Assembly: GCF_030035675.1 (NCBI RefSeq)
Contig: NC_084497.1
Span: 30,640,437 to 30,704,436 of the forward strand
Length of the DNA: 64,000 nucleotides
Direction of reading: 5' to 3'
From: Rhineura floridana
Taxonomy: Eukaryota > Chordata > Lepidosauria > Squamata > Rhineuridae
In this document: positions 45,001 to 47,503 of the stretch, one piece after another
How the letters are laid out: every line of letters begins with the position of its first letter
Numbering within the stretch: position 1 is the first letter of the stretch
Notes under the pieces: model-generated
Seen by the model: the letters and a program-made list of their open reading frames with translations, nothing else
Databases searched by the model: none
What the model was told of the DNA's origin: nothing
Program-made: the position numbers and the translations under genes

Positions 45001-46309
45001 TTAAAGAACTGACTGTCTCATGGTTGCCCCCACTGGCCTGCCTAAGAGCCACTGCCTTTTAGGTGAGGCCAATCTCTCGCTCTGTTCCCTTTCCTGCCAC
45101 CCTCCCCCTTGCTGGTGTGGGCCATTCACTGCCTATTCTCTTTGATTGCGCTGCCTGCCCCTGAAGGAGAAGCCAAGCCCCATCAGGAAGACTCCAGCGT
45201 GCTCCTGGGCGAGGGAGCTACCCTCCTGTGCCCTTTGGCAGCCCTGATCCACTCACCCTAATGGGAAGCAGGTCTGTCTGCTCCAGCCGTTGCCCCCACC
45301 AGTGTGCTCCTCTGCAGACATCAGCCGGCTGGAGCTCAGATCCCAGGTTGGGAGGAGGGGGGCAGTGCCTCTCCCGTCCACCTCCCCTCCCCCCCCTGAA
45401 CTAACCATGGTTAGCAGCAAGCTTGAAATGCTCACCAGAGTTAGCTCTGGTAAAGGAAGAGGACTTGGAAGAGCGAGAGCAGCCCAGGGACCTCCAGCTC
45501 TGTATCTGCTTGAAGAGGAAGCCAACACTGCACAAAGGAAATGCAAGCTATGCCCCGCAGGGAAGGTAAATGTCAGCACAGACCATCAAGCTCCGCATCA
45601 TTCATGCTAGTTCAACTAGTCTTAGGGAGGAGCAAAGGAAACCGTTTAATCAATGAACTTTCCACCCCTGCAGTCAATGGTACCTTCAGTTGCTGGTCAG
45701 TGTGCCTTGCGTATGCTTCCAAGACTTAACTCTGCAATCTTAAGGACTAGGATCTTGGTTGTATTGTTAAATGAAAAGAGAGGTGCTTGGGCTGTTAAAT
45801 TCTGGAAGATTTGTTGGGGGGGGTGCTACTAAGGCACAGTGAATTGCCTCTGGTGCCCCAGAGAGCATTTGCGGCGGGAAGTCAAGGAAGTATTGGCTGG
45901 GCAGGGCCTTCTGGCTCCTTCCCCTTGCAAGGTCTCCTTTAGCGCCCTCCCTTCTTGCCCAGGCACAGGTCGCAGAGCTGGAACAGGCCCAGGCTGTGGC
46001 CAATTCCTCCATCCAGCACCGGTAGGAGCTGCAGCTGGAGGTCGAGCGTCTGCACAGCTCTCAACTCCAGGGGGAGCGCACTCTGGATGCCCGGGAACGT
46101 GCCCCACGGCAGCGGGTCAAAGGCCTGGAGGAGCAGGTGAGCCGCTCCCCCCTTGACCTCTAGCTGGCAGGAGGCTTGTGCGTATGGTACTGACCCCACT
46201 GCTGCCTGCTTCTCCCCCACGGATCTCTACCCTGATGGATCAGCTGCAGCAGGAGGGGAGGAAGGGCCAAGGCCACTTCCTCCCGCCCTCCATCCTCTCA
46301 GGAAACTAG
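5906..46309 (+). CDS. CROCC: CROCC (rootletin), ciliary rootlet coiled-coil protein; C-terminus apparently truncated
   Basis: Thirty-five coding exons from 5906 to 44408 splice into one open frame of 1956 codons with matching phases. Exon 36 (45963-46136) adds 20 codons and then meets an in-frame TAG at 46023-46025, giving a 1976-residue product. Sequence after the stop in exon 36 and at 46223-46309 still resembles the family C-terminus, which would make about 2042 residues; human rootletin has 2017. Rootletin forms the striated ciliary rootlet and links centrosomes through CEP68 and C-NAP1. The protein is almost all heptad-rich coiled coil with two Ser/Pro-rich breaks, at residues about 474-552 (SP repeats, exon 12) and about 1470-1530 (exons 27-28). 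Start chosen at 5906: [16 protein letters not shown] ends at a GT donor and parallels the human N-terminus. CROCC2 is less likely because identity to CROCC is high throughout. Confidence 0.93.
5954..8520 (+). other. CROCC: CROCC intron 1
   Basis: 2.6 kb. Holds the end of the CpG island, a MIR/CORE-SINE-like fragment at 6820-6960 and otherwise unassigned sequence. No additional exon with splice sites and conserved coding is seen. Confidence 0.7.
6820..6960 (+). repeat. MIR/CORE-SINE-like fragment
   Basis: The series CTGAGCCTCAG, AATGGCCATAATAATACTGATCTACC and GGGTTGTTGTAAGA follows the order of the ancient MIR/CORE-SINE core. It is diverged, so an old insertion. Confidence 0.6.
8521..8662 (+). 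CDS. CROCC: CROCC exon 2
   Basis: Acceptor gtctggcag, donor gtatgc, phase 0 to 1. Residues 17-63, beginning KLESGILIS and containing [15 protein letters not shown], the conserved N-terminal block. Confidence 0.9.
8757..8850 (+). repeat. Dispersed repeat, unnamed squamate family, 5' part
   Basis: AACATAAGGAGAGCCC followed by TGGATCAGGCCAGTGGCC and CTAGTCCAGCATCCTG. Related starts occur at about 9308 and a downstream part of the same family at 31040-31200. I recognise the sequence as a common reptile repeat but cannot name its class with confidence. Confidence 0.55.
9308..9640 (+). repeat. Dispersed repeat, same family as 8757-8850, longer copy
   Basis: Starts like the 8757 copy (CATAAGGCACTAGAAGGAGCC, GGATCAGGCC) and continues through GTCTAATCCTCTTTAAAGC and CATCTTGTGGCAGCAAATAC. 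The latter block recurs at 31070-31120. Diverged. Confidence 0.5.
10183..10334 (+). CDS. CROCC: CROCC exon 3
   Basis: Encodes residues 64-114. Contains [11 protein letters not shown] and [21 protein letters not shown], nearly identical to human rootletin. Donor gtaggt, phase 0. Confidence 0.95.
11845..11858 (+). promoter_or_regulatory. Degenerate X-box-like motif
   Basis: GTGACCATGGAGAC keeps the central CCATGG and the outer GT..AC of an X-box but differs in both half-sites. It lies 39 bp from the strong site. Low confidence alone. Confidence 0.3.
11884..11897 (+). promoter_or_regulatory. RFX X-box motif GTTGCCATAGCAAC
   Basis: The 14-mer fits the X-box consensus GTHNYYATRRNAAC at every position and is a near-perfect palindrome (GGTTGCCATAGCAACC at 11883-11898). 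X-boxes bind RFX factors, which drive ciliary genes. Rootletin is a ciliary protein, so the location inside CROCC is apt. Function is inferred only. Confidence 0.7.
12801..12902 (+). other. Candidate alternative first coding exon of CROCC
   Basis: An ATG opens 34 codons ([11 protein letters not shown] to [10 protein letters not shown]) ending in phase 0 at CGG|GCAAGT, a GC-type donor with otherwise ideal consensus. Joined to exon 4 it would read RKRVER-LEQALRL in frame, replacing residues 1-114. It could equally be chance: no homologue is recognised and the start context (ccc before ATG) is poor. Confidence 0.22.
15834..16025 (+). CDS. CROCC: CROCC exon 4
   Basis: Encodes residues 115-178: [13 protein letters not shown]...[16 protein letters not shown]. 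Start of the long coiled coil. Donor gtgggc, phase 0. Confidence 0.95.
16740..16858 (+). mobile_element. CR1/L2-like LINE 3' tail
   Basis: Ends with CTCCTTCTGGGAGGAAGGG and TGGGATATAAATTTGATAT. The same tail recurs at 42390-42445 and 56128-56180, and inverted at 17881 and 32120, so it marks a 3' end family with a TATAAAT-type terminus. Confidence 0.65.
16900..17020. mobile_element. 121-bp palindromic MITE-like element
   Basis: The left end GGGTTGCATCCAGTGTTAGT and the reverse complement of the right end (GGGTTGTAGCCAACTATGTC) match, and the similarity continues inward through TACTC.GAGTAG and TTAATGGAC to the centre. A foldback DNA transposon is the likeliest origin. A partial copy lies at 22638-22710. 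Confidence 0.6.
17341..17424 (+). CDS. CROCC: CROCC exon 5
   Basis: Encodes residues 179-206: [18 protein letters not shown]. Acceptor ctttctag, donor gtgagc, both phase 0. Confidence 0.93.
17425..18989 (+). other. CROCC: CROCC intron 5
   Basis: Half of it is the antisense LINE. The remainder shows nothing assignable. Confidence 0.6.
17881..18620 (-). mobile_element. CR1/L2-like LINE, 3' part, antisense
   Basis: The 3' tail on the minus strand borders a (TTTA)n run at 17881-17915. Upstream, the antisense translation shows [22 protein letters not shown] and GPGYLKDRL, the C-terminal blocks of CR1/L2-clade reverse transcriptases. The frame is degraded further out. Confidence 0.75.
18990..19087 (+). 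CDS. CROCC: CROCC exon 6
   Basis: Encodes residues 207-238: [10 protein letters not shown]...[10 protein letters not shown]. Ends in phase 2 at donor gtgagg. Confidence 0.93.
19314..19479 (+). CDS. CROCC: CROCC exon 7
   Basis: Encodes residues 239-294: [18 protein letters not shown] through WRREEE. The donor is gtctgt, weaker than its neighbours, but the boundary fits the human protein. Confidence 0.92.
19833..19939 (+). CDS. CROCC: CROCC exon 8
   Basis: Encodes residues 295-329: [20 protein letters not shown] and [11 protein letters not shown], the most strongly conserved rootletin block. Confidence 0.95.
19940..20700 (+). other. CROCC: CROCC intron 8
   Basis: 0.76 kb, no repeat or coding signal recognised. 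Confidence 0.55.
20701..20928 (+). CDS. CROCC: CROCC exon 9
   Basis: Encodes residues 330-405, from [19 protein letters not shown] to MEKAELSS. Donor gtaccg, phase 2. Confidence 0.93.
21479..21575 (+). CDS. CROCC: CROCC exon 10
   Basis: Encodes residues 406-438: [15 protein letters not shown]...QKLESL. Donor gtgagg, phase 0. Confidence 0.93.
22638..22710 (+). mobile_element. Partial copy of the palindromic element
   Basis: GGGTTGTGGCC, then ACAGACCCATTGAAATTGATGGACATGACTA, parallels the left half of the element at 16900-17020. Confidence 0.5.
22735..22830 (+). mobile_element. SINE 3' fragment (same family as 63440-63600)
   Basis: CAGTCAGTGTAGG, GAGCTAGACAGACCAATGG and GGCGGCTTCCCGTGTTCC correspond to the 3' half of the tRNA-derived SINE whose 5' part is at 63440. 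An antisense copy is at 57229-57400. Confidence 0.5.
22889..22993 (+). CDS. CROCC: CROCC exon 11
   Basis: Encodes residues 439-473: [15 protein letters not shown] and [11 protein letters not shown]. Phase 0 at both ends. Confidence 0.93.
23142..23378 (+). CDS. CROCC: CROCC exon 12, Ser/Pro-rich spacer
   Basis: Encodes residues 474-552. Repeated SP/RR motifs ([20 protein letters not shown]) break the coiled coil, as in human rootletin. It resumes at [16 protein letters not shown]. Confidence 0.94.
23820..23935 (+). mobile_element. Diverged CR1/L2-like LINE tail
   Basis: CTGCTCAGGGCTCCTCTGGGAGGAAAGGCAG followed by an AT-rich end, matching the tail family at 16740-16858. Confidence 0.5.
24014..24213 (+). 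CDS. CROCC: CROCC exon 13
   Basis: Encodes residues 553-618: [20 protein letters not shown] to LSGELLG. Donor gtgagg, phase 2. Confidence 0.93.
24640..24715 (+). mobile_element. hAT-type MITE fragment
   Basis: GAGTTGGAGTCCAACAACGTCTGGAGGCCC resembles the right half of the MITE at 40978-41112. Confidence 0.45.
24925..25055 (+). mobile_element. tRNA-derived SINE fragment
   Basis: B-box-like GGGTTCAAATC near 24942, followed by AACCTCATCTACCTTGCAGGGCTGTGGATAGGAT, the usual body order of reptile tRNA SINEs. Confidence 0.5.
25389..25571 (+). CDS. CROCC: CROCC exon 14
   Basis: Encodes residues 619-679: [19 protein letters not shown] to AQKEIER. Phase 2 to 2. Confidence 0.93.
26070..26214 (+). CDS. 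CROCC: CROCC exon 15, ends at a GC donor
   Basis: Encodes residues 680-728: [14 protein letters not shown] to VAEALTK. The boundary expected from the human protein (ALTK|AE) falls at AAG|GCAAGG, so the 5' splice site is GC instead of GT. No GT in this position keeps the frame. Confidence 0.9.
26215..27074 (+). other. CROCC: CROCC intron 15, GC-AG type
   Basis: Starts GCAAGG and ends GTCCAG. It contains an old L2-like AT-rich segment at about 26600-26740. No other signal. Confidence 0.75.
27075..27221 (+). CDS. CROCC: CROCC exon 16
   Basis: Encodes residues 729-777: [16 protein letters not shown] to LNQIIIQ. Acceptor gtccag follows the GC-type donor of exon 15. Donor gtaagg. Confidence 0.93.
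27648..28032 (+). mobile_element. Non-autonomous hAT transposon with a BED-finger-like coding remnant
   Basis: Terminal inverted repeats CAGGGCTGTGGAGTCGG at 27648 and its complement CCGACTCCACAGCCCTG ending at 28032 are flanked by 8-bp duplications, GTTGTTCA (27640-27647) and GTTGTGCA (28033-28040), with one mismatch. TIRs of this type and 8-bp target sites are hAT hallmarks. A frame inside (about 27776-27965) reads [15 protein letters not shown] and NLKRRLQ, which resembles an hAT N-terminal BED zinc finger without its final His. The rest of the transposase is absent. A second TIR start at 27975 makes the right end a foldback. Confidence 0.82.
27975..28032. repeat. Foldback at the hAT right end
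   Basis: A 58-bp inverted repeat: CAGGGCTGTGGAGTCGG ... CCGACTCCACAGCCCTG with a short loop. The left TIR sequence is repeated here immediately before the right TIR. Confidence 0.8.
28217..28447 (+). CDS. CROCC: CROCC exon 17
   Basis: Encodes residues 778-854: [19 protein letters not shown] to LQEQLGQ. Phase 0. Confidence 0.94.
28448..29049 (+). other. CROCC: CROCC intron 17
   Basis: 0.6 kb, no repeat recognised. A (CTTC)n pyrimidine run precedes the exon 18 acceptor. Confidence 0.55.
29050..29243 (+). CDS. CROCC: CROCC exon 18
   Basis: Encodes residues 855-918: [18 protein letters not shown] to LAEEIAGL. Donor gtaggc, phase 2. Confidence 0.93.
29244..29782 (+). other. CROCC: CROCC intron 18
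   Basis: 0.54 kb, nothing assignable. Confidence 0.55.
29783..29910 (+). CDS. CROCC: CROCC exon 19
   Basis: Encodes residues 919-961: [18 protein letters not shown] to LLRAKEALQ. Phase 2 to 1. Confidence 0.93.
29911..30697 (+). other. CROCC: CROCC intron 19
   Basis: 0.79 kb, GC-rich, no repeat or exon signal. Confidence 0.55.
30698..30867 (+). CDS. CROCC: CROCC exon 20
   Basis: Encodes residues 962-1018: [18 protein letters not shown] to [11 protein letters not shown]. Donor gtacgt, phase 0. Confidence 0.93.
31040..31200 (+). repeat. Dispersed repeat, 3' part of the 8757/9308 family
   Basis: TTTACCTCAAAGCCAGTGGCCATTGCC, CCTTGTGGCAGTGAGTTC and ACTTCCTTTTGTCTGTCCTGAATCTCC continue the sequence order of the copy at 9308-9640. 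Lies in CROCC intron 20 (30868-31609). Confidence 0.55.
31610..31789 (+). CDS. CROCC: CROCC exon 21
   Basis: Encodes residues 1019-1078: [15 protein letters not shown] to [10 protein letters not shown]. Very Glu-rich coiled coil. Confidence 0.94.
32120..32280 (-). mobile_element. CR1/L2-like LINE 3' tail, antisense
   Basis: TTTGTATCCCGCCCTTCCTCCCAGCAGGAGCCCAGGGCAGC is the reverse complement of the tail family, with TTAAAATACATTAAAAC upstream exactly as at 17990-18020. Lies in CROCC intron 21 (31790-32881), otherwise unassigned. Confidence 0.65.
32882..33016 (+). CDS. CROCC: CROCC exon 22
   Basis: Encodes residues 1079-1123: [16 protein letters not shown] to [14 protein letters not shown]. 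Confidence 0.95.
33140..33480 (-). mobile_element. CR1/L2-like LINE coding fragment, antisense
   Basis: Antisense translation gives [23 protein letters not shown] and [18 protein letters not shown], a well-known CR1/L2 reverse-transcriptase segment lying just N-terminal to the LHWLP block. In CROCC intron 22 (33017-33553). Confidence 0.75.
33554..33697 (+). CDS. CROCC: CROCC exon 23
   Basis: Encodes residues 1124-1171: [19 protein letters not shown] to QRESALHE. Confidence 0.94.
33698..34105 (+). other. CROCC: CROCC intron 23
   Basis: 0.41 kb, nothing recognised. Confidence 0.55.
34106..34344 (+). CDS. CROCC: CROCC exon 24
   Basis: Encodes residues 1172-1250: [17 protein letters not shown] to [10 protein letters not shown]. 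Phase 2 at its end. Confidence 0.94.
34345..34728 (+). other. CROCC: CROCC intron 24
   Basis: 0.38 kb. A short run near 34613 resembles a SINE 3' end, too weak to call. Confidence 0.5.
34729..34888 (+). CDS. CROCC: CROCC exon 25
   Basis: Encodes residues 1251-1304: [18 protein letters not shown] to [10 protein letters not shown]. Confidence 0.95.
34889..35615 (+). other. CROCC: CROCC intron 25
   Basis: Contains the antisense LINE tail at 35011-35160. The rest is unassigned. Confidence 0.55.
35011..35160 (-). mobile_element. LINE 3' tail, second type (ACCGCCC...GGGCGGT), antisense
   Basis: (TTTA)n, then TTCTAGACCGCCCTATAGC and TCTCAGGGCGGTGTACAAC with AT-rich sequence. The same block occurs at 42200-42335. 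The internal CCGCCC/GGGCGG inverted repeat is typical of CR1-like 3' ends. Confidence 0.6.
35616..35783 (+). CDS. CROCC: CROCC exon 26
   Basis: Encodes residues 1305-1360: [19 protein letters not shown] to REAARKE. Confidence 0.94.
35784..37064 (+). other. CROCC: CROCC intron 26
   Basis: 1.3 kb. The right half may be a hAT-like element (36464-37020). The left half is unassigned. Confidence 0.5.
36464..37020. mobile_element. Possible hAT-like element, copy 1
   Basis: Left end GGTGGGCAACCTGTGG, right end AAGGCTGCCCACCC, partly complementary. A block GCATGTGGCCCCC near the right end recurs at the same relative place in 39171-39709. No matching target duplication is found. Confidence 0.38.
37065..37452 (+). 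CDS. CROCC: CROCC exon 27, the longest coding exon
   Basis: Encodes residues 1361-1489: [19 protein letters not shown] through [10 protein letters not shown], then a basic Pro/Ser-rich segment ([11 protein letters not shown]) that ends the coiled coil. Donor gtaaac, phase 1. Confidence 0.94.
37548..37738 (+). CDS. CROCC: CROCC exon 28, second Ser/Pro-rich spacer
   Basis: Encodes residues 1490-1553. SP motifs ([19 protein letters not shown]) are followed by [15 protein letters not shown]. The intron before it is only 95 bp. Confidence 0.94.
37913..38033 (+). CDS. CROCC: CROCC exon 29
   Basis: Encodes residues 1554-1593: [19 protein letters not shown] to VAECEE. Phase 1 at its end. Confidence 0.94.
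38034..38845 (+). other. CROCC: CROCC intron 29
   Basis: 0.8 kb, AT-rich, no repeat family recognised. Confidence 0.55.
38846..39009 (+). CDS. CROCC: CROCC exon 30
   Basis: Encodes residues 1594-1648: [19 protein letters not shown] to SDSERRAAQ. Donor gtgagt. Confidence 0.94.
39171..39709. mobile_element. Possible hAT-like element, copy 2
   Basis: Begins GGTAGGCACCTGGCC and ends CTTGGGCCACCCCCACCCC. Shares the subterminal GCATGTGGCCCCC block with 36464-37020 and has a similar overall length. AT-rich sequence at 39342-39520 may be a LINE tail inserted in it. Confidence 0.33.
40978..41112. mobile_element. 135-bp hAT-type MITE
   Basis: Ends CATGGGTGGGGAAC and (complement of the right end) CAGTGGTGGAGAAC are inverted repeats. 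Inside, ATCTGGCCCACCAGATG, CTCCCATCATCCC and the mirrored ATCATCCCTA/CATCTGGAGGGCC make most of it palindromic. Fragments of the family lie at 24640 and 63610. The 8-bp flanks match weakly. Confidence 0.62.
41501..41716 (+). CDS. CROCC: CROCC exon 31
   Basis: Encodes residues 1649-1720: [20 protein letters not shown] to RIDLLQRQ. One of the best conserved C-terminal blocks. Confidence 0.95.
41765..42445 (+). mobile_element. CR1/L2-like LINE 3' part, sense, interrupted
   Basis: Decayed coding includes [10 protein letters not shown] and the EALNG-like block, then a 3'UTR ending GCTGCCCTGGGTTCC and GGGATATAAATGTAATGAAT. The segment 42200-42335 is foreign and in the opposite orientation. Confidence 0.68.
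42200..42335 (-). mobile_element. LINE 3' tail nested in the LINE at 41765-42445
   Basis: (TTTA)n, TTTCTATACCGCCCCATAGCC and CTCTCTGGGCGGTTCACAAC, antisense, the same type as 35011-35160. The host LINE resumes on its right. Confidence 0.6.
42465..42545 (-). mobile_element. SINE 3' fragment, antisense
   Basis: CATCTGTATCAGCACTGTCTGCACTGATTGGCAGCAGC matches the complement of the SINE part at 22735-22830. Confidence 0.42.
42706..42930 (+). CDS. CROCC: CROCC exon 32
   Basis: Encodes residues 1721-1795: [19 protein letters not shown] to [10 protein letters not shown]. Confidence 0.94.
43107..43256 (+). CDS. CROCC: CROCC exon 33
   Basis: Encodes residues 1796-1845: [18 protein letters not shown] to GLVKQQEE. 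Acceptor ttttag. Confidence 0.94.
43257..43748 (+). other. CROCC: CROCC intron 33
   Basis: 0.49 kb, nothing recognised. Confidence 0.55.
43749..43949 (+). CDS. CROCC: CROCC exon 34
   Basis: Encodes residues 1846-1912: [19 protein letters not shown] to NALKKTLDK. Confidence 0.95.
43950..44276 (+). other. CROCC: CROCC intron 34
   Basis: 0.33 kb, nothing recognised apart from the CAGCAG acceptor at its end. Confidence 0.55.
44277..44408 (+). CDS. CROCC: CROCC exon 35, tandem CAGCAG acceptor
   Basis: Encodes residues 1913-1956: [19 protein letters not shown] to QQQIRLLE. The acceptor is cagcag (44271-44276), so splicing at 44274 would add one Gln. 44277 is chosen because the human protein reads DKVEREKL. 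Confidence 0.93.
44409..45962 (+). other. CROCC: CROCC intron 35
   Basis: 1.55 kb. A short reptile repeat scrap lies at 44695-44765 (CAGGAGTAAGTCC ... TTCAGTGGGACTTCCTCC, an imperfect palindrome). The rest is unassigned. Confidence 0.5.
45963..46136 (+). CDS. CROCC: CROCC exon 36 with in-frame stop codon
   Basis: Reads [20 protein letters not shown] and then TAG at 46023-46025, followed in the same frame by [13 protein letters not shown] through RVKGLEEQ and donor gtgagc. In the human alignment the stop falls where a Gln codon would be expected; CAG to TAG is the simplest change. Both splice sites are intact. Apart from the stop the exon is open for 58 codons. Confidence 0.85.
46223..46309 (+). 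pseudogene. CROCC: CROCC exon 37 remnant, acceptor lost
   Basis: Twenty-eight codons and a TAG (46307-46309) in phase 0: [14 protein letters not shown] to SILSGN, aligned with the human terminal STLKGQLQQELRR. The two bases before it (46221-46222) read GG in cccacGG, where an AG acceptor is required. No AG at a workable distance replaces it, as the donor is only about 86 bp upstream. It lies beyond the exon 36 stop, so it is probably no longer translated. Confidence 0.72.
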
Positions 46310-46905
46310 CCCGGACCCCTGCCTGTACCCACGAAAGCCTCTCTGCCGCCAAGTGTGTGTGGGGATTTAGGAGAATGACACTCCAGACAAACAGCCGCCA
46401 GTTACTTAGTCCTTCCAGTCACCATTGCAATAGGAAAAATGCAAAGGAGAATTGTCAGGTAATGCTCTCCCCTCCCCACCCATGGGCAACCAGGAAGCCT
46501 TGGCTGCGTGGCCAGGGCCCCTGTCCCCCCTGCAGCAAGAGGGGCCTGCTTCGTGTAGGCCCGCGTCCCGGGGAGTGACTGTTTGGAATTAGAGGCAGCC
46601 CTTTTCCACAGGGCCCCCAGACACTCTAGGGATTGGGAGGTGCTGCTGTTGCATTGTAGTTCTGCAACCGTCCTGTCCGCTGGCTCCCATCTTTTCTCAG
46701 CCTCTCCTTGTTAAATGTGACCAAGATTTTTTAACCAAAATGCACATACTAACTGTGTATATATTTTTCTCTTTATGTTACAATTAATCAATGAAAGTAG
46801 AAAGTTATATTTTTTATATTGATTAGTTTGTTGTCATTATGGATAAAATTGAACTTTACTCCAAACTGAGGCCAGCTCAGAATAAAAGCTGCCTCTTCTC
46901 CCACC
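46310..46905 (+). other. CROCC: CROCC 3' untranslated region and downstream sequence
   Basis: Non-coding, AT-rich after 46720. AATAAA at 46881-46886 is the first good poly(A) signal. No repeat is obvious. Confidence 0.6.
46881..46886 (+). terminator. CROCC: Poly(A) signal AATAAA, CROCC
   Basis: AATAAA follows the CROCC exon 37 remnant by about 570 bp, only 29 bp from the first opposing MFAP2 signal. Confidence 0.65.
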
Positions 46906-47399
46906 TCTTTTGTTATTTATTCATTTATTGAAATGTTTGGTAGAAAAGGACTCATACAAAAAGTAGACGTACAACTACTGGGAAGTAAAAACGAAAAGCA
47001 GGACCAGCAGTGCGCTTGTTGGTTGCCCTTCCTGGCGGTGTAAAAGATAACAAGTGCATGAATATACCTCAGGCAGCTTCCTTGATTATTTCTCTTCTCC
47101 CCCCCCGAGGCCTGGGTCAGGGCGTGTGCTCTGAGAAGAAGTATTTGCCTGGCTACTTTCCCTCCAGCACCTTTTGAAAAAGTAATAAAAACTAAACACG
47201 GTAGACGATTAATGTGCACAAGATGGGCTCGCACGGCCACCACCCTCTCATAGCACCAATGCTGCCCTGGGTGGCCGAGGAGGAAGAGGATGCCCGAGTT
47301 GCTCTCGCTCCTCCGCTGGGTGGTGGCAGAAGTGGCGCCGCCACCGCCGCAGCCGTGGCACAGAAAGCCCCCTTCCCTCTCCACCAGCAGCAGCTCAGC
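46895..47399 (-). other. MFAP2: MFAP2 3' untranslated region
   Basis: Sequence from the stop at 47400 to the poly(A) signals. It shows no repeat and no other coding signal. The exact cleavage point is unknown. Confidence 0.6.
46915..46929 (-). terminator. MFAP2: Poly(A) signals AATAAA (two), MFAP2
   Basis: On the minus strand AATAAA occurs at 46920-46915 and again at 46929-46924, about 475 bp after the MFAP2 stop. Confidence 0.65.
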
Positions 47400-47503
47400 T
47401 CAGCAGCCTCCACAACTTCTTACACAGGATGAGGCCACGCTCTGGCAGAGGCCGCTGGTTGCCATGACACCACACTTGGAGAACTTGTCACGACAAAGGT
47501 CAG
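47400..47503 (-). CDS. MFAP2: MFAP2 last coding exon
   Basis: Encodes ADLCRDKFSKCGVMATSG to CVRSCGGC and TGA at 47402-47400. Confidence 0.95.

Noticed and set aside
46000-46030. Cryptic donor CCG|GTAGGA at the exon 36 stop codon, which might splice the stop out
   Set aside because: It would remove the conserved downstream codons and leave phase 2 with no suitable acceptor nearby. Noted only as an alternative to test.
5906-46309. Whether this CROCC copy is a pseudogene as a whole
   Set aside because: Thirty-five exons keep frame, splice sites (one GC donor) and strong conservation, and the gene lies in its expected neighbourhood. Only the last two exons are damaged.
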